Assembly (NCBI GenBank): GCA_903813345.2
Contig: CAIIXF020000011.1
Coordinates: 317,001 to 377,000 of the forward strand
Direction of reading: 5' to 3'
DNA from: Owenia fusiformis
Taxonomy: Eukaryota; Annelida; Polychaeta; Sabellida; Oweniidae
DNA length: 60,000 bases
In this document: piece after piece, positions 46,355 through 58,619 of the stretch
Numbering within the stretch: the stretch's first letter is position 1
Layout: each line of letters starts with the position of its first letter
Program-made: the position numbers and the translations under genes
Notes under the pieces: model-generated
The model's input: the letters and a program-made list of their open reading frames with translations, nothing else
What the model was told of the DNA's origin: nothing
Database searches by the model: none

Positions 46355-49300
46355 TCAAACGCTCAGACTACATGGCAAACTTGATTGTGATAATAAAAGA
46401 TGTCGCTGGCGGTTATGCTTAGGCTCAATGATTTCCGGTTCACTGTTGCCTTGTTCTACTTTGGCAGGATCTTTAAATGTTCCATAATCTATTGCATTTC
46501 CATTCTTATCCTGAAAACACATATAATTATAGCATTATTCCATGATGAATAATGTGGTATATTCAATTGTTGTATAGTTAGAAATATGTAAGGGTAATTC
46601 CAGAAATACATATGCAATTTCCAAATGAACATAAAATCGAAAATATAAAGTTTTGTAATTGTCTTCTTGAACGACCCTCGTACATTTCGAGATACTTGAT
46701 TGCACATGCGCAGTGCTTCTCACCTTCAGTACAAGTTCTGATTTTTCAATTGTTCTAAATCTCAAACTGAGAAATGAGAAAAGAACAACTAAAACTGCAG
46801 TACCCCAATACAACCATTCAAACGACAGTTCCTTTACGAGTATTCCCCCAGCCACTGGCCCAGCAACCAATCCGAGATTATACGAAGCAGCGTATAGACC
46901 GTACACTGCCCCGTAGGCAGAGCTGTGTCTGAAATCAGAGATTGTCAACGTGTTAATATACCAATCCGAGATTATACGAAGCAGCGTATAGACCGTACAC
47001 TGCCCCGTAGGCAGAACTGTGTCTGAAATCAGAGATTGACAACGTGTTAATATATCAATCCGAGATTATACGAAGCAGCGTATAGACCGTACACTGCCCC
47101 GTAGGCAGAGCTGTGTCTGAAATCAGAGGTTGTCAACGTGTTAATATACCAATCCGAGATTATACGAAGCAGCGTATAGACCGTACACTGCCCCGTAGGC
47201 AGAGCTGTGTCTGAAATCAGAGATTGTCAACGTGTTAATATATCAATCCGAGATTATACGAAGCAGCGTATAGACCGTACACTGCCCCGTAGGCAGAGCT
47301 GTGTCTGAAATCAGAGATTGTCAACGTGTTAATATACCAATCCGAGATTATACGAAGCAGCGTATAGACCGTACACTGCCCCGTAGGCAGAACTGTGTCT
47401 GAAATCAGAGATTGACAACGTGTTAATATACCAATCCGAGATTATACGAAGCAGCGTATAGACCGTACACTGCCCCGTAGGCAGAGCTGTGTCTGAAATC
47501 AGAGATTGTCAACGTGTTAATATACCAGTCCGAGATTATACGAAGCAGCGTACAGACCGTACACTGCCCCGTAGGCAGAGCTGTGTCTGAAATCAGAGGT
47601 TGTCAACGTGTTAATATACCAATCCGAGATTATACGAAGCAGCGTATAGACCGTACACTGCCCCGTAGGCAGAGCTGTGTCTGAAATCAGAGGTTGTCAA
47701 CGTTTTAATATACCAATCCGAGATTATACGAAGCAGCGTATAGACCGTACACTGCCCCGTAGGCAGAGCTGTGTCTGAAATCAGAGATTGTCAACGTGTT
47801 AATATACCAATCCGAGATTATACGAAGCAGCGTATAGACCGTACACTGCCCCGTAGGCAGAGCTGTGTCTGAAATCAGAGATTGTCAACGTGTTAATATA
47901 CCAGTCCGAGATTATACGAAGCAGCGTATAGACCGTACACTGCCCCGTAGGCAGAGCTGTGTCTGAAATCAGAGATTGTCAACGTGTTAATATACCAGTC
48001 CGAGATTATACGAAGCAGCGTATAGACCGTACACTGCCCCGTAGGCAGAGCTGTGTCTGAAATCAGAGATTGTCAACGTGTTAATATACCAATCCGAGAT
48101 TATACAAAGCAGCGTATAGACCGTACACTGCCCCGTAGGCAGAGCTGTGTCTGAAATCAGAGGTTGTCAACGTGTTAATATACCAATCCGAGATTATACG
48201 AAGCAGCGTATAGACCGTACACTGCCCCGTAGGCAGAGCTGTGTCTGAAATCAGAGATTGTCAACGTGTTAATATACCATTCCGAGATTATACGAAGCAG
48301 CGTATAGACCGTACACTGCCCCGTAGGCAGAGCTGTGTCTGAAATCAGAGATTGTCAACGTGTTAATATATCAATCCGAGATTATACGAAGCAGCGTATA
48401 GACCGTACACTGCCCCGTAGGCAGAGCTGTGTCTGAAATCGGAGGTTGTCAACGTGTTGATATACCAATCCGAGATTATACGAAGCAGCGTATAGACCGT
48501 ACACTGTCCCGTAGGCAGAGCTGTGTCTGAAATCAGAGGTTGTCAACGTGTTAATATACCAATCCGAGATTATACAAAGCAGCGTATAGACCGTACACTG
48601 CCCCGTAGGCAGAGCTGTGTCTGAAATCAGAGGTTGTCAACGTTTTAATATACCAATCCGAGATTATACGAAGCAGCGTATAGACCGTACACTGCCCCGT
48701 AGGCAGAGCTGTGTCTGAAATCAGAGATTGTCAACGTGTTAATATACCAGTCCGAGATTATACGAAGCAGGGTATAGACCGTACACTGCCCCGTAGGCAG
48801 AGCTGTGTCTGAAATCAGAGATTGTCAACGTGTTAATATACCAGTCCGAGATTATACGAAGCAGCGTATAGACCGTACACTGCCCCGTAGGCAGAGCTGT
48901 GTCTGAAATCAGAGATTGTCAACGTGTTAATATATCAATCCGAGATTATACGAAGCAGCGTATAGACCGTACACTGCCCCGTAGGCAGAGCTGTGTCTGA
49001 AATCGGAGGTTGTCAACGTGTTAATATACCAATCCGAGATTATACGAAGCAGCGTATAGACCGTACACTGCCCCGTAGGCAGAGCTGTGTCTGAAATCAG
49101 AGGTTGTCAACGTGTTAATATACCAATCCGAGATTATACAAAGCAGCGTACAGACCGTACACTGCCCCGTAGGCAGAGCTGTGTCTGAAATCAGAGGTTG
49201 TCAACGTGTTAATATACCAATCCGAGATTATACGAAGCAGCGTATAGACCGTACACTGCCCCGTAGGCAGAGCTGTGTCTGAAATCAGAGATTGTCAACG

Positions 49301-52300
49301 TGTTAATATACCAATCCGAGATTATACGAAGCAGCGTATAGACCGTACACTGCCCCGTAGGCAGAGCTGTGTCTGAAATCAGAGGTTGTCAACGTGTTAA
49401 TATACCAGTCCGAGATTATACGAAGCAGCGTATAGACCGTACACTGCCCCGTAGGCAGAGCTGTGTCTGAAATCAGAGGTTGTCAACGTGTTAATATACC
49501 AATCCGAGATTATACGAAGCAGCGTATAGACCGTACACTGCCCCATAGGCAGAGCTGTGTCTGAAATCAGAGATTGTCAACGTGTTAATATACCAGTCCG
49601 AGATTATACGAAGCAGCGTATAGACCGTACACTGCCCTGTAGGCAGAGCTGTGTCTGAAATCAGAGATTGTCAATGTGTTAATTGTTTCGAACTCAAGCA
49701 GAAAGGGTATACAAATACATATTATGTCATTAATATCATTGTTCTTTTATCGGGATAATATTTGAGCATAGTATATACCTTAGGTCTACCAAGTAAGCTA
49801 ACAGTGGACTAAGCACAGCTAAGACTGCTCCATACCCAATTCTGGCCAGCCCCTCTGTGCCCACTACCATCCAGATATGTGTACAAAAAGGATACTGGAA
49901 TACAAATAATATATGATTCACCGAAAAATGGATATAAAAGAAAATATATTATGCAGAAGTAAGAGATCAAATTGGGCCATCGTATAAATGTATGTAAATC
50001 AGATAAAATGCATGCGCAACAATAAACTATGTTACCAGAAAAAAGGAAGACCGAATCAGTGATTTCGTGAAAGTGTCGTCGGCAATCTTCGTCAATTTCC
50101 GTGATTGGGAAAATAAATTCCCGCGTAAATTATTGTGTTCATTGTACCTTCTGATTTAGGAGTAACAAGTCAGTAATTTACATAAAATGGCTATCAATTG
50201 CCTTGAATGGTGAACTCTGGAAGGGATTTTATATATCATTGATAGGTTCATATTATGTACAATCTCTGACATGTGCACATGTAGAACAAAATCACTGATG
50301 GATGCGACTAATTTATTAAAACGCATCATTTCAATAGAGGCGTTTTATGTTTTATCCTAGGAATAATCTTGTGTTTTTCTGATATTTTTGATAGAATAAA
50401 GACCTCTTGGTAATCTTACTGCAATCATTCCAAGTGCGTAGACAATTAGTCCGCTCATACAGAAAGTCCATCTGAAATAAGAAAACACAAGAATTGTCCG
50501 CAAGGGAATATTGTCACTGTTTGTCTCAATACTGATGTGGGTTGATAAGTATACAATAGCTTCACTTTTCTAAAAATCGTATAGCAGTTAGTGTTGGAAA
50601 GAAATATAGAAAATATGTCTGTTCGAATTTTAAGGCAGTTAACCGCGTCTAGTTTTAGATTCTGGTTCTTCAGTGAATTTATTGGCTTAAATTCTTCAAT
50701 AGTCAATGGCACTGCAAGGGCATACACGAAGCAAATCCCTTTGAACATTTTGCTAAGTTGTGCCAGGTATATACACCATTGTCTTGTATCCTAGCCTTTA
50801 AATTTAGACTATCGCCCTCATTAGAATACTTGATACACGACATTCGTGATTAAAATCATCCACAATTCTTCCCGTGATTTGTCAGTATCACTTATACCTA
50901 TACCTGCCAATCTGCACGGCGATGAGACCAGTCACGGCTTGAGAAATCAATTGTAAGACTGCCCCAATGACCAATATCAACCCTGCCAGAAAAAATATTA
51001 AAACGTCATGCACCGTTACTAACATAAACAAGTTAAATCGGTTTTGCAGCCAGTGCATTGCATTTCAAATCCTAGTTTAAGTAGTTTTTCCAATTATGTA
51101 TTTCTATTTAATTTGCGTTAGTTTAAAGCCAGCAAATGCTTTTACTCAGTCTCAACTCAAACTCAACCAGCGCCAGTTTGAAAAGAGGACTTTTATTCCG
51201 GGGGGAGCTTACAATTCTGTTTTTGTTACAGTAGGAATTTTCTTTTAAATCATCGACAACTGATTTTTCATTTTAATTAATGCTCAATCAGTTCCACTCA
51301 GATATCGGGACAATAACAACAGATGGACAATACTTCCCGTCGTTCATCTTACCAATATTCCATTGCTCGGCATGCAGTGTATCTAGCATCCATGCAGGGC
51401 CCGTTGTTATGACAACACCCAACGCCAAATTTAAAATAAAGTTACTACCTGAAATAGTGAAGTTTTCTAGATCACAGTTTATTGTACTTTGAGGTGAAAA
51501 AAAAAGATATTAATACTTGGCAATTTGGATTGGCTAACCCAATTTTGATCAGAAGTTGTCTAATGGAGATATAAAGAATATAGAAATATATAAAAGTGAC
51601 TAAGCAAGCTTCGCATGGTTATATAAAGTCATACTTCTAGAATCGTTGTTTCAGATTATTCAAACAAACCAAGAAAAAATAACTACCTAACGCTATTAAA
51701 ATGTAAGGATCTTTTATCAGTTTCGGGAATTTCCGTAAATCAGATCCCGAATGCTCCTCTTTTTTGGTGTCTGGAAGCACAATTAATAGTCGGAGAATTC
51801 CGTCGAATAGCATCAGAGCGGCGAGTATGAAAAATGGCGCCTTTCGTCCAAGAAACTGGTAGCAAGTACTTCCGAATGGAAATCCAACTGGAAAATAAAA
51901 AAATAAAACGCACGTTAATTTTAAGTTAAGATTCATAGACAAACTGAAGTGACTTTTTATATTTACGCAAAGGCCGGATTACAGAGACGGCCTTGGTTGA
52001 AGGTAAGTTAAGGCCTCAGTCACAATTGCTCTACGGGGCCGTATGACGGGCGTAGCTTAACAAAATCGATGCTGTGCACCAATTAACATGCAAAATGCAC
52101 CACCTGCCATTTGTTACGTACGGTGGTCGTAACTTAAAATCGATATAAGAAATCAATATCCTATATACTATATACTGTTTATCCCTATATTTTATGCTGC
52201 ATTTTTCTCTCGATTTGGGGAAGCAACGACCGCCGTCGTTTGCCGTAGATCAAATAAGAATGTGACAGTAACCTAAAACCTGACCTTTAGATGATAGGCA

Positions 52301-55300
52301 TGACATGGAATTTAAGGGTAAGTGAATGGTGATGTGGTTAAATGTTAATCGACAATTCCATGAATATTGATAAAACGTCTCCTCTTATGGGTATAGAAGT
52401 TTATGTAAAACTCACGGATCATTCCAAGAGAGAGCCCTCCGAATGCAATACCATTTGCTCTTGCTCTCTCGCTATCCTTCGGGAATGCACAAGCCAGTAG
52501 CGCTAACCCTAAAAAGCGTTAAGTAATGCTGTATACAAGCATGGTAATTAAGTGAAGCTGACCGACTGCCAACCAATGAAGGAGTTATATAAGTTATAAA
52601 TAATCAATCCAATGTAATCATATCGGGATAACTCCACAGATGGCGCTAGTGAAAAGGTAGAAGACAAAAAATCTAAATTTAAAATCGGGATGATGGTTGA
52701 TTGAAATCAATATTTATCAGTGCAATCACCAGTGAAAATGTACAGATTTTATATTTTATTTTGTTTATCTCGTGTGTATATAATTTTACAAAAAGTATGG
52801 CGAAATGATTCGGTTCACTTCAAATATTTGACTTTTTGTGACGGTGGTCCTGAGTTTGAAATCTATTGAAAATTGTTTAAAATTCGGATAGATGGCGGAA
52901 AAAGCAGTCCTATCTTTTTTTCTCAATGGGTGTTCTATGCAATTTTTGTTTTGATTTGAAAGGGGACATATGGAGCTATCCCGTGGTATATGGGGTTATG
53001 TACCGAAAATCCTCGTTTTTTCATAATCAATCCAAAGATTTCAATATTTTCACATTGGATTACATTACAGCATTTATCTGTGGAATTGTCCCATCTCGAA
53101 CAGGGACTAGACAAGTGCACCGGAAATTAGAGTCCAACTAACGAGCACTCCCCAAAAATGATATAGAAAGTAACAATGCAATCACGTATTCTAATAAGAG
53201 AAGACTCTAAGACGATCAGCTCAGCTCATATTGACACAAATGTGAGAGCAAGAACAGTACACAGACAATCTCAAACAATAACGTAGGGTACCGTAAAAAT
53301 GGTACAGTAGGATATCGTAAAAATGGTACCGTAGGGTACCGTAAAAATGGTACCGTAGGATGCCGTAAAAATGGTACCGTAGGATGCCGTAAAAATAGTA
53401 CCGTACGGTACCATAGACTAGAACTGTACTGTACGGTACCATAGACTAGAACAGTACCGTACGGTACAATGAACACTGTACGGTACCATACTCGAACGAT
53501 ATCGTGCGGTACGATACTCTCAATTAGTATCTCTTGTACCCTTATTCCAACTTGCACACAGATTCAAATATATTTCACAAAACACATGCACATACCTAAA
53601 TTAACGGTCGGTACCACGGCAACAAACATTTTACAATGTGTAAGTATGTTATATCTTTAAGTTGTATGATATTCATGTTTTGTTGGAATGTCGTTCTCCT
53701 GTTTCTATCTTTCAAACATCAAATTTCTAAAATTGGGGTATTCTTTTCTTTACTTCCTTGACACTGCATGAAAAAAACGTCGGGTCATGAAATGATCTAA
53801 CCTGCTACTATTAATTGGTAACGTAAATTTCACAAATTCAGCCTAACCTGATACCACTGAGAAACTTGAACCGATGGCTTGCACTATTCTCGCCATGAGA
53901 AACATCTCTAGTCGGTATCCAAAGGCGAAACCTAAAACAAAACATGAATTGAAATTCAGGGAAACAAGTGGTCTATTTTGCAACATTCTGAGTAAGGAAA
54001 TTAAAAAAATCAATAGTTGTTACTATGGCAACCGTGACGTCATCATGAAAGACCGATAGACTTACGTATACACCCCATGGGACTAAATACGAGTGTGTTG
54101 CCATAGTAATATTCAAAAATAAGTTCAGACAAAACATAATAGAAGAAGAAAATTAAGTTAAAGCCGTTCGTCTTAAAGAGGACAAGACATGAACAACGGA
54201 AAATATTGACCATCATCTCCGTGACTGTTTATCATCAATAAACGAGACCAATAAAATTATTTATCTGTTTATCGTGCCTTATCTCGCATCATCAGATACA
54301 ACGTCAGTACTTGTGTTTGTACTGTGGGCTATTAAATTGAAATGGTTCCCATCATAATATAGACCCGATACGCAATACCAGAAAACTGCGTGTCTCAGGA
54401 CGATTTAAACTTAAATATAACTCTTCAAAGCAGGCCGAGATCTTGACGTCATATTAATCCTCTTGTTAAGCCTACATGACGTGTTCATAAAATATAAAGA
54501 TTCAATGTACGAGTAGACTTTGGAAACAGGACGAAATTGTATCATCAGAACGGAAAACGTCAAATTATTCCAACATTGCAGATTCACTAAATAGAACATA
54601 GCAACAAGAATTTATAAAAAGGACTTAAAATTAAAACGTTCAATGAAATAAAATGGCAAAAAGGCACGAGCTAAAACGATCCCAGAAGCAGCTACAAATA
54701 GCAATGATCAGCGACGGTATGATGCGGATGTATCAAAGAAATCGATCACACCAGCGTGAACTTGGGGATAAGTTGAACGTCCTCGAAAAGGAATACCGCA
54801 AGCGTATCAACAAAGTACAACAAAATATATACGAGATATCTGAAGAAGAAATTCCAAGAATGGATTCAATTTTGCGACCAAAGTATTTCAACTACGCGGA
54901 ATTTTATCCAAATGGCTGTTTATTACCACGTGTCTCAGACGGAGAAGTTAGACGTAAGCAAAACGTCACATACCGTCAAATGTCAAAGAACGTGTACATG
55001 AAGTGAATGACGACATCGACTATACGTGACACGTGTATCTTCAATCAAAATCATCAAACTTACCCTAAGAAAACGAAACTTAGGGGAACATCTGAACATC
55101 ATTGAGAGACTTGGCTAAATGTAAAAGGAGTCAAGAGCACGATATGATGACTTCTCGATAGACAGATTAACGCAAAATGTTTAAAGTGACAACAAAGACA
55201 TATCGGACCTTCCATAAAGACATTATACCTTGTTTAGGCATATACAGGGCGTCAAATAAGTCTGTTCTCCCCCCTTAAGTTTTTTATTTCAGAAATAACA

Positions 55301-57239
55301 TAGGGTTGGTATACACCATCTTAAAGGGAATTCAATTTGCTGATCACACACCAAATTTCAGAGTGATTGGTTAAATTCCCAAATTTTTAGTATTTTTAGT
55401 GATGTCCATATTTCACTTTTTTAATAGTCTGTATGCCTCCCAAAGCAGCCCGGATGGCCTCAATTCTACAAGGATATGATCCCGTTTAAATCATACAGAA
55501 CATTTAATTTTGGCTGTTATCAACTATTTTGTGATTAAAGATGACCCTGCTTCAAAAGCTCCCCTGAATGTAACACATTTTACTCTGTAACGATATTGAG
55601 AAACATCGAAATCGCCCAATGTTGGCATCGTCACTGCAGTATCATTTTCACTTTTCAATCACTATTACCTGGTTATATTACTTGTTTTGACGTAATCAAA
55701 GGTCAACTACAATCTTACAAGAAACAGTGTAGCAATTTTATTAGGAGTTTATGATTGATTTCTTAAAGGCGATCAGCATTTTCCATAAGCTTCAAAATGA
55801 TATATGGGAAAGTATGATAAATTTAAAGATAAAAAAGGGGGAGAACAGACTTATTTGACACCCTGTATATTCTCAGCAAAATACATCGCCAAATAATGGA
55901 ACATCTTGATGAGGATAAAAACTGTCCAAGATTAGGAAACACTAAGATTGATTGGCCAGTTAACTATTTGATATTCTTTTGCAATCACGTACCATAACTC
56001 TGACAGCATATTAAAGAATCTAAAAACCTGAGGTTTGAGTGACTTTTGAGTTAAAGGTATGTTTCTCAGATTCGTGGTAATTGAGATTTTAAGAAACACA
56101 TTTTCACTTACTTATTGTTGCTAGGAAGTTTGCCAGGCAACCCAGAACCATTGGATATTTGTGACCATACCTGAAATACAAATCAGTAAAGAAGCATTTG
56201 TCCTGTTTGGATTTTAGGATTTGATTGGGGAATTTTTTGATTAACGCCTAGTGATGTCACCCGCTTTGAGTGTCTTACAACCAGACTAAAAGCTGAGCCG
56301 ATTTAATAACAATAATTATCCTTTCAGTTTCTATTTAACCTACCTGTCAACTATGAACCCTACTATGATATTTGCGAGAATCTCAGTTCCCGGCTTTATT
56401 GCGAGGATTAGTCCAACCTGGGGGGATTTCTCAATTCGCCTGCGGCTTTCCTCCGTCCCTTTAGCTGCCTCTGAAGTCGTTGTATTTGGGCTTGTGGTAT
56501 TAGGGACGCTATATAGACCTTGCTCCTTGTCAATACTATGAAGAATATCAGGTAAGATCGGTTCTGAAATGTTAAATAAGTCAAGTGTCCGTAGTTCTGA
56601 TATAAGATTATCCAAAAATGTTTTCAGCGAGTTAGATTGTATTCAATAAATGAAATAAATATTCCATCAAAAATCCTGAAAAAAACTCAAATCCTCAAAT
56701 ACCATTGCCCACGTCTAAAGATGAATGATTCATATATGTATTATATACCATTTTAAGGATAAATTATATCGTGGCGTTAGAGACATAAATTGACACCAGG
56801 GGTGCCGTGAGCAACCAAAATTTTGCACTATACTTGTTTGAATGTACCTCTTTTGAAGGTGCCAACGTTCTTTCCCTCGATTTTTCCATAATTTGGAAAT
56901 CTGCAGTTAATAATATTTTGGTCGCTCATGACATCCCTATTGCGAAAAAGTTCTCGCACTACACGAAACAAACTACTTTTTAAGTTGACGTTTCTCTTTT
57001 TATAAACTCTCTCATCTGTGTCGGGTGATTATTATTTCAATTTATCCAAAAGCGTTTTCCGGTAGCGAGTTAGATTATATTCATTAAATAAATATTTCAT
57101 CAGAAATTATTCTTGAATTATATCCAGTTACAAAACCCTACTTACCCAATGTTGTTAACATAATGAGGTCAAGCATCATAGCTATGAAGACAACTACGAT
57201 GATGAGAGTCTTGGACTTACGACATTCCGTGCACGTCAT
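46355..57239 (-). CDS. SLC18-like vesicular-type MFS transporter, 12 coding exons, 484 aa
   Basis: Exons in order: 57146-57239, 56344-56563, 56112-56170, 53848-53931, 52416-52508, 51687-51887, 51353-51448, 50904-50982, 50420-50471, 49779-49894, 46724-46928, 46355-46510. All introns are GT-AG, every phase closes, and the sum is 1455 nt. The protein follows vesicular monoamine/acetylcholine transporters from TM1 to TM12: MLDLIMLTTLEPILPDIL, an N-glycosylated lumenal loop (NTTSPNTTTS), VGLILAIKP, FLMARIVQAIGSSFS, FPKDSERARANGIAFGG, GFPFGSTCYQFLG, LIKDPYILIALG, LAYLVDLRHSSAYGAVYG and GLVAGPVAGGILVKEL, then a polar cytosolic tail ending PCSLSV. The TM1 aspartate and TM2 lysine are kept. The acidic residues that VMATs use in TM7, TM10 and TM11 are replaced, so substrate and coupling are unknown. 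Introns hold several MITEs, and intron 10 is a giant acceptor array. Confidence 0.92.
46929..49686 (-). repeat. 94-bp minisatellite: 29 extra copies of the exon 11 acceptor region
   Basis: Exact 94-bp period: the anchor tccgagattata falls at 94-bp steps from exon 11 itself (46872) to 49598, 29 steps with no net indel. In gene orientation each unit reads TATATTAACACG (branch-point-like TTAAC), TTGACAATCTCTGATTTCAG, then the first 62 nt of exon 11. The array fills about 97% of intron 10 (46929-49778). Units vary at a few positions (agaggttg/agagattg, caatcc/cagtcc, gaactg/gagctg), and shared variants between non-adjacent units suggest block duplication. Reading on from any upstream acceptor meets TAA within the unit. 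Confidence 0.97.
51998..52278. mobile_element. Probable MITE in intron 4/5 region
   Basis: The left end (ctcagtcacaattgctctac) and the right end (ccgtagatcaaataagaatgtgacag) match imperfectly in reverse complement. Internal blocks ggggccgtatgacgggcgta and acggtggtcgtaact are related. Similar text (ggcggctgtacggcggccgtagctt) occurs at 39871-39896, so the family is dispersed. Boundaries are approximate. It lies in the intron between the exons at 52416-52508 and 51687-51887. Confidence 0.5.
53280..53485. repeat. 24-bp tandem repeat of GGTACC-containing units
   Basis: About five units near cgtaaaaatggtaccgtagg plus atgc, followed by longer units with ccatagactagaac. Most contain a self-complementary ggtacc or gtaccgtacggtac core, so the array is rich in small palindromes. 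The minus-strand frame across it (53216-53557) is a repeat artefact. Confidence 0.8.
54653..55006 (+). CDS. Small charged protein nested in transporter intron 3, unknown function
   Basis: A 117-aa frame on the opposite strand to the host gene. The start context is good (aaaATGG). The protein is rich in Lys, Arg, Glu and Gln over residues 1-65 (ELKRSQKQLQIAMISDGMMR, KLNVLEKEYRKRINKVQQNI), which predicts an alpha-helical coiled coil. A more ordered tail follows (EEIPRMDSILRPKYFNYAEF). Composition is clearly more protein-like than in neighbouring random frames. I do not recognise the family. It may be a complete intron-less gene, a retrocopy, or one exon of a larger plus-strand gene; no splice partner was found. 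Confidence 0.5.
   Translation: MAKRHELKRSQKQLQIAMISDGMMRMYQRNRSHQRELGDKLNVLEKEYRKRINKVQQNIYEISEEEIPRMDSILRPKYFNYAEFYPNGCLLPRVSDGEVRRKQNVTYRQMSKNVYMK
55245..55865. mobile_element. Mariner-type MITE with TA duplication in transporter intron 3
   Basis: TIRs cagggcgtcaaataagtctg and its partner (ttatttgacaccctg) extend about 32 bp. TA flanks both ends (55243-55244, 55866-55867). The 621-bp interior has no intact transposase. It shares the cagggtg-type terminus with the elements at 13252 and 14134 but has different internal sequence. Confidence 0.85.
56620..57130. repeat. Direct duplication inside transporter intron 1
   Basis: The block gcgagttagatt(g/a)tattca, then aaataaatatt(c/t)catca, occurs at about 56628-56690 and 57066-57128, one near each end of the intron between the first two coding exons. 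Possibly a local duplication; no exon sequence is included. Confidence 0.5.
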
Positions 57240-57250
57240 GGTTGCTTTTT
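57240..57250 (-). other. 5' UTR part of first coding exon
   Basis: On the minus strand, TTGATTTTTCAG is followed by AAAAAGCAACC and then the ATG. This is a good acceptor, so the start codon lies 11 nt into a spliced exon and at least one non-coding exon lies upstream. Confidence 0.6.
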
Positions 57251-58505
57251 CTGAAAAATCAAGAATGCACAATGGATTTGTTTTGGCATGTTATGGATAT
57301 GGGGTATAAACTTGGGAAATACTGTTGGGATAATCTCAATATCCTGAAACTCGTAAACGATAATTTGTATGTATATGCGTCGTCCCTAGACATTATGATT
57401 TGGGGCATTTTTAAGACGGATCCGCGTTTTAACAGTTTTCATGTAGCTTCTCACAATTAAGATTATCAATAATTGATTAAAACGTGTAATATATATTTCA
57501 AAATATAATGTGGGTAAACAAACATTGCGCTAGAATATAAAATAGTTCTGATATATGTTTTGTGACAATTTTGTTGAAATGACCTTCCCAAACCAAAATG
57601 TTTTTTTTTCATATTTTCTGAAAAACAATTCAATCTGCGAAATTGTAAGACTATATAATGCCCAATATGGTATGATCTATAGACCTATTTGACAATCGTT
57701 AAGGTAGTTTTGTATGATTACAAATTAATTAAGATGGCTTTATCATTCAAGTTACATTTTATATTCAGATAATTATTTCCTGCAAGGTCTACCCATTTTT
57801 GCACATTGTAATCAACCTGTATTAAAAATATATTAATGAGAAATGTACTTTCCCACTTTAGAGCAATTTATTGGGCACATTTTCTGAAAAATTCAAAAGA
57901 TTCTGTTCAGTGACCTTTCCTAAGCTCCTACTTTTAGCAATTATTCAGTCACACTTTCAAAGGGCTAAAAAGGATATTTCATCATGTTTAGGGTCATTCT
58001 GACCATGCACATTGTGATCCTGGTCATGTAAATGATATGTGGAACTAGTTAAGACTGACTGGATGTCAAAACAGAACTGTGTTATCATGGTTCAAAAAAA
58101 TTTGAAATCCAGCATGGTTTTGTCACTTCCTGTTTATTCATTTCCTGTTAATAAGTACCACGGCACCTTAATGTATTTGGAATCAGGTCCACACAGAATG
58201 ACCTATCAACTTTCCCGAAATTTGCGTATTTATCACGCATTGGCTGAAGAAATTGAAGTCACACCAGTTTCTTGCGTGAAAGATTGTGTCACTTGTGACA
58301 TCATTTCTAATCATTTCTGATTATTATGAAGCAAAAGTATTTCAGGAGAAGACAAAAAAGAACGCCGAGAAAACTAACACAGTTCGTTCTGAATTCTCCC
58401 GCGAATTGCGTATATGTCGATGTGATCTGATAAGATCCTTCAGACCAAGTGTACATCTTACTTTCAGAAATCAAGAACATCGAAATAAACGTCACCAATT
58501 CTCAC

Positions 58506-58566
58506 CTGTAAATTGTACAGAAATAGATTCAACCTGAATCACATCGATCTTTACCGAAAACTCGAT
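58506..58566 (-). other. Probable non-coding 5' exon of the transporter gene
   Basis: 61 nt between the acceptor CATTTTGTTTCAG and the strong donor TTTACAG|GTGAGA. It contains ATGTGA (minus strand, 58539-58544), a start codon directly followed by a stop. The donor would join the acceptor at 57251. Confidence 0.5.
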
Positions 58567-58619
58567 CTGAAACAAAATGAAGGACGTTTATTAGTTTATT
58601 CCAGAGCAATATAGCTTAC

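Noticed and set aside
46368-46370. TAG as the transporter stop codon
   Set aside because: It is out of frame once exon 12 is entered at phase 0 from AAG|GTGAGA; the frame continues to TGA at 46355-46357.
46260-46916. Plus-strand ORFs over the last two transporter exons
   Set aside because: Antisense shadows; the minus-strand frame carries TM11-TM12 and closes all splice phases.
53216-53557. Minus-strand repeat protein with PTVPFLRHPTVPFLRY-type units
   Set aside because: Direct translation of the 24-bp satellite; both overlapping frames are open for the same reason.
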